A stretch of DNA of 64,000 nt from Enterobacter sp. EA-1 (GTDB lineage: Bacteria > Pseudomonadota > Gammaproteobacteria > Enterobacterales > Enterobacteriaceae): contig CP025776.1 of NCBI GenBank assembly GCA_002886105.1, positions 310,001 through 374,000 of the forward strand, given 5' to 3'. Below are positions 42,389 through 50,711 of the stretch, piece by piece. The translations under genes were made by a program, and so were the position numbers. Positions within the stretch are counted from its first letter, which is position 1. The number at the start of each line of letters is the position of its first letter. The notes below the pieces were generated by a model. That model had not been told where the DNA came from. It saw nothing but the letters and a program-made list of their open reading frames with translations, and ran no database searches.

Positions 42389-42625
42389 TTACTCTTCTTG
42401 CAGTAAACGTTCTACCGCGTCGACAACATCCTGTACGGTGCGCACGGCTTTGAACTCTTCCGGCTTGATTTTCTTACCGGTTTTCTTCTGCAGGTGCACA
42501 ATCATGTCGACGGCGTCGATGCTGTCCAGCTCCAGATCTTCGTACAGGCGGGATTCCGGGGAGATATCCTGCGGGTCGATTTCAAACAGCTTGGTAAGAA
42601 GGGTGGAGACTTCGGTAAATTTCAT
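42389..42625 (-). CDS. apeF: Acyl carrier protein ApeF
   Basis: Intact ACP of 78 residues. The pantetheine attachment site is the Ser in LELDSIDAVDMI (the DSxD motif, about residue 35). Acidic helices II and III follow (TGKKIKPEEF, VQDVVDAVERLL). It carries aryl starter and extending chain in APE synthesis and should be modified by AcpT encoded at the far end of the cluster. One of the few genes without an indel, in keeping with the absence of CCWGG sites in it. Confidence 0.95.
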   Translation of the reverse strand: MKFTEVSTLLTKLFEIDPQDISPESRLYEDLELDSIDAVDMIVHLQKKTGKKIKPEEFKAVRTVQDVVDAVERLLQEE

Positions 42626-42651
42626 TTTTCTCGATCATAGCGAACCCACTC

Positions 42652-42914
42652 TTATGCGCGTTGAGCCTCGGATAAATGACGCCAGCGTGGCGACAGAGTA
42701 GAAGTGCTGACGCATCTCTTCGCTTTCTGCTGACAAGACCACGGCGTACTGGTTTTTAATCGCCAGACCTAATTCCAGCGCGTCAATAGAATCCAGTCCC
42801 AGACCATCCCCCAAACAGCGCCACATCGGTGTCGATGTCATCGGCGCTCAGTTCATCCAGATTCAGTGTGTTGATGATGAGATTTTTAATTTCAAGATAA
42901 AGCTGTTGCATCAT
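42652..42914 (-). CDS. apeE: Acyl carrier protein ApeE
   Basis: Second ACP, about 87 residues. It starts MMQQLYLEIKNLIINTLNLDELSADDIDTDVALFG and has GLGLDSIDALELGLAIKNQY with the modified Ser in LDSID. After an indel near 42672 the end reads LSEAQRA with TAA at 42652. The start overlaps the apeD stop (TGATG). With ApeF it gives the pathway two separate carriers, as in other APE clusters. Confidence 0.92.
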
Positions 42915-43705
42915 TCATTCCTAAAAGGTGCAAAACCCGGTGTTAATTGATGCAGAAGATGCCGGTTCAACTGTCTTGCCGCCAGCGCCGGTTCTTGCGA
43001 TTCCGCATCAAAAAATTGTTTTATTGCCACCCGTTCGCGTACTTCCACGGTAAACATGGGCTTACGGGGTGGGACGTCATACCATCGGCTGTGTTTATCC
43101 AGCAGATGTTCACTACAGTGGATGACCACGATGCGTAAATCACAACCGCAGCGCACAGCAATATTTGCCGCGCCGCGTTGCAGTGTCATTGCCTCTCCCG
43201 GGCGCGTTCGCGTACCTTCCGGGAAGATGAGAATCGTATCGCCCTGTTGCAGGCGCTGCTCACAGGTGGGAAGCAGCGCATCCGCCTGACTGTTAATCAG
43301 GTAGTCCGCGGCTTTCACCACGCCGCCGAGAAGGGGGTTGCGCAGCAGCGCGCTTTTAACCAGACAGTCGGTTTCCGGCATCACCGATGCCAGCAGCACA
43401 TAGTCAATCAGCGTGGGGTGGTTGGCCACCACCGTGCAACCGTGCTCATGACGCAGAGTTTCAACGCCGTGGATGCGGTAATCCAGTGCGCCGATCGCTT
43501 TCGCGGTGTTTAAAAACAGACGGAAACTGGCGGCAATGCTGCGGCGTGCGAGGCGGCGGCGCGTTGCTTTGTCGCGCACGGCAATCAGCAACAGGTTAAA
43601 CCACACCAGCGACAGCAACAGCCCGCCGATGCCAAACAGCGCAAAGCACAAGCCGGTCATCAGCAAGCGCCAGACCCAATTCAGGCGAGAGGCGAGACGT
43701 TTCAT
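42911..43705 (-). CDS. apeD: Lysophospholipid-acyltransferase-type protein ApeD
   Basis: Intact 264-residue membrane acyltransferase of the PlsC family. Two N-terminal hydrophobic stretches (LLMTGLCFALFGIGGLLLSLVWFNLLLIAV) are followed by the catalytic NHPTLIDYVLL (a variant of the NHxxxxD motif) and LIFPEGTRTRPGE (the FPEGTR motif). It probably adds an acyl chain to the membrane anchor of the polyene. Stop overlaps the apeE start and its start overlaps the apeC stop. Confidence 0.92.
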   Translation of the reverse strand: MKRLASRLNWVWRLLMTGLCFALFGIGGLLLSLVWFNLLLIAVRDKATRRRLARRSIAASFRLFLNTAKAIGALDYRIHGVETLRHEHGCTVVANHPTLIDYVLLASVMPETDCLVKSALLRNPLLGGVVKAADYLINSQADALLPTCEQRLQQGDTILIFPEGTRTRPGEAMTLQRGAANIAVRCGCDLRIVVIHCSEHLLDKHSRWYDVPPRKPMFTVEVRERVAIKQFFDAESQEPALAARQLNRHLLHQLTPGFAPFRNE

Positions 43706-44425
43706 GCGCGGCTCCAGCGCCAGTTCAGGCGCTCACCGGGAATGGTGAATTCACGCGCGTCGCGCAGATAGTGCTGTAAAAACTGCACGCTCTGCGGTAG
43801 CCGTGGCTCGCCTTCGCAGAGTGCCGCTTCACTGGTGCATTGCAGGTCTTCTCCGGCTTCAAACACCAACGCAACGGCATAGGCCCAGTTGGCATATCCG
43901 GGTGCAATCCGGGGTGATAAAACGCCGGGAGCGCGCCATCGAAATCCACCATCAGTACGCGCTGATAACCCGCCTGCAAAAGCAGATCACTTCGCATAGC
44001 CCCTGCTGGAAGGTATCCAGCCCGGCGGAAAGCGAAGAGGAGACGATAGGTTGCTGGGCGGCAATAGTGAGGTTCCCCACCGCCGAGTTGTGCACCGACA
44101 TCGCGAAATCGGTCGGCGAGAGATCCTGACCCGTCGCCAGCGCTTGCAGAATGCGGAAGTTACGCTCCAGCTCACCGTGGCGGCTGGTAAAGACCACGGC
44201 CTCCACCCTGGTGCTGGCGCAGCAGCGTGATGCCGCATTCAACGGCCAGCCGACTGCCGGAGCTGAGACGACGCGCGGTCATCATGGGCAGTGCGGTCAA
44301 TTTTGCACTGGGGTAACGCCGGATCGATAGCGTCGCGGTTTTGTGACCATTCGCGCCACTGCGCCGCTTCACTCTAATCCCGGCGCACGAGCCTGCCAGT
44401 CGGTAATCTTGAGTGCAAATTTCAT
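43702..44425 (-). CDS. apeC: Ketosynthase-like chain-length factor ApeC
   Basis: About 241 residues, the size of the beta-ketoacyl-synthase-like ApeC proteins, which lack a full ketosynthase. Pieces after repair: MKFALKITDWQARAPG, LAVECGITLLRQHQ, AVVFTSRHGELERNFRILQALATGQDLSPTDFAMSVHNSAVGNLTIAAQQP, QRVLMVDFDGALPAFYHPGL and the end FTIPGERLNWRWSRA. It partners ApeO. The first ATG upstream in frame is at 44480, so the protein may be up to 18 residues longer. Indels near 44375, 44280, 44208 (CCAGG with an extra G), 43980 and 43895. Confidence 0.85.
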
Positions 44426-44479
44426 CAAACGCGCGTCCGCGAAAAACGTGATATCCAGTGATGCCGTTCCGGGCATCAT

Positions 44480-44497
44480 GGCGGCGCGGGCGCCGCC
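44480..44497. terminator. GC-rich hairpin between apeB and apeC
   Basis: Perfect 8-bp stem GGCGGCGC / GCGCCGCC with a 2-base GG loop, lying just after the apeB stop and touching a possible upstream ATG of apeC. The T-rich tract follows on the + side only, so on the ape transcript it is more likely an RNA-stability or translation-control element than a strong terminator. Confidence 0.4.
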
Positions 44498-44502
44498 CTT
44501 TC

Positions 44503-45561
44503 TTATTTTTTATGACATATCAATAAGGTATGTCCCACCCCGAGGTTATCGAGGCGCTTTTCAACGCCGAAGCCCGCCATGTCGAGATAGCGCAGGAAAT
44601 TCTCCGCGCTGTAAAAACGGCTGTTGCCATTCGCCATACAGGTAAAGTACAACGACGTTGCGTTCAAACTGAATGCCGCAGCATCAAATTTTGCGCATCC
44701 CAGAACAGTTCCATCACGCACAGTCTGGCATCCGGTTTCATGACTGGGCTATCTTACTTAAGATGCCAACAATCTGTTCCGGTGAGAAGCAGTCCAGAAC
44801 TGGCTCATCCACCAGATGTCCGCTGCGTTGGGCAGCGGCGCATCACCCAGCATATCAATCGCATGGAAGCCGATCCGCGAAGCGAGTCCCGCTGCGTTGA
44901 CGTTTTCCTGCGCCAGAGCGATTTGCTCCAGGCAGATCCAGCAAGGTTACCGCGACGTTTTCGTCATATTTGCAGCAGCTTATTGCCCACTTACCGGTAT
45001 TTCCGCCTATATCGTACAGACTTGCCGGCTGGCTGGCGAATATATGCGGTAACGCTGCATTAAACGCCGCATCGGAATAGTAATGGTCAAAAGCAAACCA
45101 ACTTTCCCGCGCCGGGTTCGGTAATTGCGATAATGCCGGGTAAATGGTCGGCCATTCGCCAAACACGCGCAGCCCGGCGGGTTTTCCCTGCTTTAGCGCC
45201 TCGTCAAGGAAATAGGAGTCCCACGGTAACAAACATCCTGCGAAAAATCCATATTCACACGCGTCATTGTATCATGGAGCAGGAAGTGTCCGACTTTGGC
45301 AAGATAAAAACGATCTGCACTGCGCGTGATAATTCGTCCACTGAGCGCCATGTCGAGTAATACACTCGCGGCATATTCATCGGCTTCACTCCCGAGAACA
45401 ATTTCATCCGAGGTCGCGCCCTGATTTCCTTGCTTATCGAGAAAATCCAGCAGCCCAAACTTACGCAGACAAACTGCCGTCTGGAATAGCATCGGGGCGA
45501 AAGCAATACGCTGCGCTTCCGCTATTGCTTCGAGCGCGCTGAACGGATCCTGTTCATACAT
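44503..45561 (-). CDS. apeB: SAM-dependent methyltransferase ApeB
   Basis: O-methyltransferase-like protein of about 352 residues. A helical N-terminal dimerisation/winged-helix part (LEAIAEAQRIAFAPMLFQTAVCLRKFGLLDFLDK, SEADEYAASVLLDMALSGRI) precedes the SAM domain: PASLYDIGGNTGKWAISC (motif I, DIGGNTG) and VTLLDLP. The C-terminus is NSRFYSAENFLRYLDMAGFGVEKRLDNLGVGHTLLICHKK, typical of this group. It may methylate the aryl head group. Frame breaks near 45228, 44925, 44790 and 44725. The base composition here looks lower in GC than in the genes after it. Confidence 0.87.
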
Positions 45562-45592
45562 GGCGTGTACAACCTTATTAAATGCATCAGGA

Positions 45593-46025
45593 TTATCGGA
45601 CCGTTACCGGCCCGACTTTAGACAGGATGGCAATTAAAGCGCGGCGCCTGGAAGCCAAATTCTGCTGAATTTGTTTATCGAGGGTGTTCACCCGAGGCGT
45701 TGTATTTTTATGGATTCGACCATCAGACGCTTTCAGGTTCAGGCTGTTTGCGTAGTTGATAGAGTAGCTGTCTGCGGCGTAAGTAATACGAATTTCGGCA
45801 ACGTGGCCGCGGTTATCCAGACGACCCGTGATAACGCCGGGACCGGCATCGTTCATTACCCACTGACGTTGTTGACCCGCTTTCAGAATGGCGGCGCGCA
45901 CCTGTGACTGAGTGTGACCTGCGCTGACCGGGGCGTCGATATTTTGCACAATAGCGGTACGCGCACAACCTGCCAGTGCTCCGGCTACGGCAATCACCGC
46001 CGGGGAATTTAACAATCTTCTTCAT
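45593..46025 (-). CDS. apeA: APE-cluster lipoprotein ApeA
   Basis: Small lipoprotein of about 143 residues. After repair of an indel near 46003 the start reads MKKIVKFPAVIAVAGALAGCARTAIVQNIDAPVSAGHTQSQVRAAILKAG, with lipobox LAGC. The rest (QRQWVMNDAGPGVITGRLDNRGHVAEIRITYAADSYSINYANSLNLKA) is the common fold of small cell-envelope lipoproteins seen at the head of these clusters. GGAG lies 6 bases before ATG 46025. It is the first gene of the ape run. No enzymatic motif is seen. Confidence 0.87.
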
Positions 46026-46525
46026 GAGAACTCCGTATCAAATAATTTAAGATTGAAGACACACTTACTTTCTGGAATTAATCCAACGCCATGATGAAAA
46101 TGGGAAATTCTGCCAATAAAAACGGTGCAGATTGCCATTTTTGTTTGCGAATATTGGGTGTTTTTAAAGTGGAGTGATACTGCTGCCCGGCTTTTTATAA
46201 GCATATTGCCGCATTTTGCGGAGTAAGCCTGAGTGGGCGGATAATAAAATATCATTGTGTACAGTGCAACCATGATGATAAGGCGATAACGGTGGTTATA
46301 TATCACTAATCGTATGCATTACAGTCTGTTAGGCTGATTCTGAAGGGCGTAATTATTCAGGTTATAGACGTGTTATATTTATAAGGTTCGCTTAAGGCAA
46401 ATTTCAGGCGGTTTTAGTACTGTCATTTTTTATCGTAAAAACGCCTGCAATAAAGCAGGCGCAATTATTTTCTTCACTCTAACGTTAATAAGATAAATAT
46501 AAAACTACCCTCGTTGGTAGGTCAT
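46026..46525. other. Gene-free AT-rich stretch upstream of apeA
   Basis: About 500 bp between apeA and yhhT. The only open frame (46022-46306, - strand) lacks a ribosome site or family resemblance and I do not accept it. The stretch should hold the ape promoter(s); it also has the yhhT terminator at 46442-46461 and a CTTAAG hexamer near 46390. Confidence 0.55.
46442..46461 (-). terminator. Rho-independent terminator of yhhT
   Basis: On the - strand, CGCCTGC-TTTATT-GCAGGCG (7-bp perfect stem, 6-base loop) is followed directly by TTTTTAC. It lies 65 bp after the yhhT stop. Confidence 0.8.
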
Positions 46526-47578
46526 TTATCCCCGGCAACCGGCTTTTGGGGCGGCCGGGTCCGAGTAAAATAGCCAGCTTGCTCCCCCCGCTGGTGGTCT
46601 CCATCCAGATTTTACATACGCTGGTGAGGGGCACCGACAACAGCATACCCACCGGGCCGAGCAGCCATCCCCAGATTAATAAGGATAAAAATACCACCAG
46701 CGTCGACATGCCGAGACGGTGGCCCATCATACGGGGCTCCAGAATATTGCCAATGATCATATGCACCACCAGAAAGAGCGCGCCCACCAGCAGGCATTCA
46801 TAAACGCCATTAAACAGTAATGCCACCGGAGCATTGGCGGAATGGCGGAGATCACAGAGCCAATATTGGGAACATAGTTGAGCAAAAACGCCAGCACCCC
46901 CCACATCAGGGCGAATTGCACATCCAGCAACACCAAACCCAGCCAGACAATGACGCCGGTCCATAAACTGAGCAGGGTTTTCAGCGCCAGATAGTGCGAC
47001 ACGCCTTTTAGCGCACGGTGCAACCCGGCAATGTGGATCTGCGGGTTGCGCAGCGCGAAACGCAGTTTATAAGGCACATGGCGGACTTCAAACAGCATAA
47101 ATACGACGGTCATCACCAGCAGGAGGATGCTGGCCATGGCGTTGGAGAGTTGGGTCATCATCGTGGTGGCAAAGGTCATCACTCGCTCGGAGTCCATCCG
47201 TTGCAGCATGCGTTCCGGCGACATATGCAGGTTGAGGAACGGCACCATTTGCTGCAGGTCGAGGAATTTGCGCGTAAATTCGCGGTTGTATTTTGGCAAC
47301 AGGGTCATAAAGTCGTTTATCGACGCGGCCAGCACGCCAACCAGCGCGGTGAGGACAATCAGCATAACCAGCACGACGATGGCGATGGCGACCGGGCGCG
47401 ACAGTTTCCGGCGGATAAACCAGCTGACTAACGGGTTGAGTACAATGGCGAAAAAGAGCGCCAGTAAGAGTTGCACGATGATATCGGCGGCAGCGTGGAT
47501 ACCGGCGAGGATCACCACCAGCGCAGCCAGTTTTAAGAGAATGTGTAAACCCGCCTGATCAGGCTGAGGATGTGTCAT
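46526..47578 (-). CDS. yhhT: AI-2E family transporter YhhT
   Basis: Polytopic membrane protein of about 350 residues. It starts [54 protein letters not shown] and contains the family pattern [24 protein letters not shown] followed by [48 protein letters not shown]. After repair the C-terminus is [13 protein letters not shown] with TAA at 46526; the raw frame runs to 46485. Breaks near 46832 (CCAGG lacking A) and 46536. E. coli YhhT occupies the same position; substrate unknown. Divergent from yhhS. Confidence 0.93.
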
Positions 47579-47726
47579 GTGTACGTCCTTATGTCATTTT
47601 GCCTGTTCAAGTGTAGTGCCTCGTAAGCCCTTCGCCTGACGACGATATTCTTAAAGTGGATGCTGATTTCTGCGCGCTGACGTGGTAATAGTGAAACACT
47701 GTTGTAAATATCTGGGTTTAACTCTC

Positions 47727-48912
47727 ATGCCTGAAAACGCCGCCGAATCGGCGCTTAGCGGATGGCGTCTTAATCTGCGGATTTTGTCCGTCGTTATTTT
47801 TAACTTCGCAAGCTACCTCACTATCGGCCTGCCGCTGGCCGTGCTGCTGGCTATGTCCATGATGTAATGGGATATAGCGCATTCTGGGCCGGGCTGGTCA
47901 TCAGTTTGCAATACTTCGCTACACTGCTTAGCCGACCGCATGCCGGGCGTTATGCCGATGCGCTGGGGCCGAAAAAGGTGGTGGTATTTGGCCTGTGCGG
48001 CGCGTTTCTTAGCGGCCTGAGCTACATGCTGGCGGGGATGGGCGGCCATGCCGGTATCCTTAGCCCTGGTGCTGCTGTGCCTCGGGCGTGTCATTTTAGG
48101 GATTGGTCAGAGCTTTGCCGGAACCGGAGCCACTTTGTGGGGTGTCGGCGTGGTCGGCTCCATACATATTGGTCGCGTTATTTCGTGGAATGGCATTGCG
48201 ACGTATGGCGCGATGGCGCTTGGCGCGCCGCTTGGGGTGCTCTGTTATCGCTACGGTGGTTTAGAAGGGCTGTCGCTCACGATCATGGGGGTGGCGCTGT
48301 TGGCGCTGCCGCGCCCGGCGGTGAAAGCCAGTAAAGGTAAACCGCTGCCGTTCCGTGCCGTATTGGGTCGCGTGTGGGTGTATGGCACCGGCATTGGCGC
48401 TGGGCTCTGCGGGCTTCGGCGTTATCGCCACCTTTATTACCCTTTACTACGATGCTCAGGGGTTGGGAGGGCGCGGCCTTCGCCCTGACGCTGTTCAGTA
48501 TAGCGTTCGTGGGGACGCGTCTGCTCGAACGGCATTAACCGCTTCCGGCGGGTTGAATGTGGCGATGATCTGCTTTGCGGTGGGAAACCCTCGGCACGGG
48601 TGCTGGTAGGGCTGGCGGCGGATCCGTGGATGGCGAAACTCGGCGTTTTCCTTGCCGGCGCCGGTTTTTCGCTGGTCTTCCCTGCGCTTGGTGTGGTGGC
48701 GGTGAAAGCCGTACCGCAGCATAACCCGGTAGGTTCTGCGCTGGCAACTTATACGGTGTTTATGGATTTGTCGCTCGGCATTACCGGGCCGCTGGCAGGG
48801 TTGTTGATGGCACCGGTCCGGGGTCTCAATGATTTATCTGGCGGCGGCGGGACTGGTGGCGATAGCGCTACTGCTGGCGTGGCGATTGAAGTTACGTCCA
48901 ACATTGGAGTAA
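47727..48912 (+). CDS. yhhS: MFS transporter YhhS
   Basis: Major-facilitator protein of about 395 residues with 12 expected helices. It starts [56 protein letters not shown] after repair at 47850 (CCTGG lacking a C). The MFS loop motif is [18 protein letters not shown] (G-x3-D-x2-G-x-[KR]). Later parts: [69 protein letters not shown] and the end LRPTLE. Further indels near 48050, 48395, 48465, 48595 and 48820. Counterpart of E. coli YhhS; substrate not known with certainty. Confidence 0.93.
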
Positions 48913-48939
48913 TGCCGGTATCACGGAGATCCGCAATAA

Positions 48940-48965
48940 AAAAAGGAACCCGAAGGTTCCTTTTT
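48940..48965. terminator. Bidirectional terminator between yhhS and dcrB
   Basis: AAAAAGGAACC-CGAA-GGTTCCTTTTT: an 11-bp perfect stem with tetraloop and A/T runs on both sides, placed between the convergent yhhS and dcrB. Confidence 0.9.
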
Positions 48966-48981
48966 CATTTCCGGCGCGGTG

Positions 48982-49540
48982 TTAATTCACCACGATGGTA
49001 TTGATAATGTTTTCTGCCGCGGTTTGCGCTTGCTGCTGGTTGTCCGCCGGCAGCGTCACCTGCAGGGTCAGCAGTTTATTATCGACCTTACCCAGTACCA
49101 CAGAAGACCATGCAGTCTGACCTTTGGCGGAGATAATGCTATCGAGCTGTTGCAGGGTCTGGCCTTTCAAACTCAATGGATTTATTGGTCACCACTTGCA
49201 GTTGCGGGTCGCGGCTGCGCTGCTGATCTTCCGGTGCGTTTCGCCAGTGCAGAGAGATCTTCCCGGGTGTTGTCGCCGACAATCACAATCACGGCTTTTG
49301 CCCGGTAGCGTCGGAATAAACGTGCATATTGTTAGCCTGAGTACCCAGTTTGCCGCTCTGATCGGTCATATCTGCCGGAAGCGAGAAGCTGAGTTTGCCG
49401 TCGAGCAGCGTGACAGGCTGGCCGTTGGCGTTGCTTTCAGCAGCAGTACCCTGAGCAGGCTTTTTGCTGTCGCTGTTATCACAGGCCGCCAGCCCCATTA
49501 CCAGCAGGCCAATACCGACATATTTCACCAGATTGCGCAT
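48982..49540 (-). CDS. dcrB: Lipoprotein DcrB
   Basis: About 185 residues, near-identical to E. coli Dcr[23 protein letters not shown] gives signal and lipobox LAAC; then [59 protein letters not shown] and [15 protein letters not shown]. Breaks near 49300, 49235 and 49175. It is a periplasm-facing inner-membrane lipoprotein first known for its need by phages C1 and C6 and now tied to envelope homeostasis. Preceded by AAAGGA; followed on the same transcript direction by nothing, as the terminator at 48940 comes next. Confidence 0.94.
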
Positions 49541-49612
49541 TGACATCATCCTTTCAATAAACAGCCATAACGGCTCATCAGTGCATCTTATCATAACTGA
49601 TAAGCCGTACCT

Positions 49613-50278
49613 TTAGCTGGCCTGTAATGCGGGAATTTCAGATTTGTCTGCCAGCCTTTTCAGCAACATATTCAAAAGCACACCGTACATCGGCAGGAAG
49701 AAAGCGATGCTGATAATCACCTTAAAGCCGTAGTCCACCAGCGCGATTTCCATCCAGTGCTGCGCCATAAATGCATCCGGGCTGTGCCAGAAGGCAATAA
49801 AGAAGAACGCAGCGGTGTCGCTGGCGTTGCCAAAACGGTTGATGCCGCAGGCGCCAGCCACCAGCGACGGTTCTGACGCAGGCGGTTAAACACGTGTACA
49901 TCAAGAATCTGCCCCAGTGCATAGGCCATAAAACTGGCGGTAGCGATACGCGCCACAAACAGATTGAAGTGGGCGAGTGCGCCAAAGCCCTGCCGAGGAA
50001 CCCATATAGAACAGGGAGGAGATCACATACGAAGCCAGTAGCGCCGGAACCATCACTGCGAAGATAATCCGCCGGGCGAGGGGCGCGCCGAAAATGCGTA
50101 CGGTTAAATCCGTCGCCGGAAGATAAACGGGAAACTGAATGCGCCCCGCAGGGTGGTGGGAAACCAAAAATGGCGACCGGCAACTGGACCAGATAGTTAC
50201 TGGAGATGATCACCAGCAGGTGAAAAGCGAAAGCCAGAACAGCGCCTTCATGCGCTGCGAGTGCGAAAATTGCGTCAT
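49613..50278 (-). CDS. yhhQ: Queuosine precursor transporter YhhQ
   Basis: Six-helix membrane protein of about 221 residues. Segments: MTQFSHSQRMKALFWLSLF, VIISSNYLVQLPVAIFGF, FPFIFLATDLTVRIFGAPLARRIIFAVMVPALLASYVISSLFY, ARIATASFMAYALGQILDVHVFNRLRQNRRWWLAPAAS, FGNASDTAAFFFIAFW and KVIISIAFFLPMYGVLLNMLLKRL. The TDLTVRIFG and HVFNRLR-W stretches are diagnostic of the COG1738 queuosine-precursor (preQ0/preQ1) carriers. Indels near 50220, 50160, 50125, 50000 and 49855. Divergent from tusA. Confidence 0.94.
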
Positions 50279-50326
50279 ATTGTGACCTTTTGGTAAATGG
50301 GGTGAGGGAACCCAGTACTTTTTATG

Positions 50327-50341
50327 CTCTGTTAAACAGAG
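50327..50341. promoter_or_regulatory. Perfect 15-bp inverted repeat in the yhhQ-tusA gap
   Basis: CTCTGTT-A-AACAGAG is perfectly symmetrical about one central base, 49 bp upstream of the yhhQ start. Looks like a dimeric regulator site, unassigned; could also form a small hairpin. Confidence 0.35.
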
Positions 50342-50407
50342 CCGCCGCATGATACTGCAATCATCACCGGATGCAATGGCTATTTTTAACGCAATCGTTA
50401 ACCTTGC

Positions 50408-50435
50408 TTGCGTCACAAAAAAGGCAGCGTAAACT
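50408..50435 (+). promoter_or_regulatory. Probable sigma70 promoter of tusA
   Basis: TTGCGT (50408-50413), 16-bp spacer, TAAACT (50430-50435), 30 bp upstream of the tusA ATG. Spacing and hexamers are reasonable; no other evidence. Confidence 0.4.
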
Positions 50436-50465
50436 AATGCGGTTTTTTCCGTTGTGAGGATGAAA

Positions 50466-50711
50466 ATGACCGATCCGTTTACCACTGCCGACCATACGCT
50501 GGACGCTCAGGGCCTGCGCTGTCCGGAGCCGGTAATGTTGGTGCGCAAAACCGTACGCAACATGCAGGTTGGCGAAACATTACTGATTATTGCCGACGAT
50601 CCGGCAACCACCCGCGATATTCCCGGCTTTTGCCGTTTTATGGAACATGAGCTGGTCGCCGGGCAAACCGAGACGCTGCCGTACCGCTATGTAGTGCGTA
50701 AAAGCCACTAA
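50466..50711 (+). CDS. tusA: Sulfurtransferase TusA
   Basis: Intact 81-residue protein, same length as E. coli TusA. The active Cys is in [22 protein letters not shown]; the rest is [29 protein letters not shown]. It takes persulfide sulfur from IscS and passes it to TusBCD for 2-thiouridine of tRNA wobble bases, and also touches molybdenum cofactor and Fe-S supply. Start at MTDPF (50466) matches the orthologue; a GAGGATGAAA site precedes it. The stop overlaps the convergent zntA end by 4 bases. Confidence 0.97.
   Translation: MTDPFTTADHTLDAQGLRCPEPVMLVRKTVRNMQVGETLLIIADDPATTRDIPGFCRFMEHELVAGQTETLPYRYVVRKSH

Noticed and set aside
46022-46306. 94-codon - strand open frame upstream of apeA
   Set aside because: No ribosome site or family look; lies in an AT-rich control region and runs into the apeA start.
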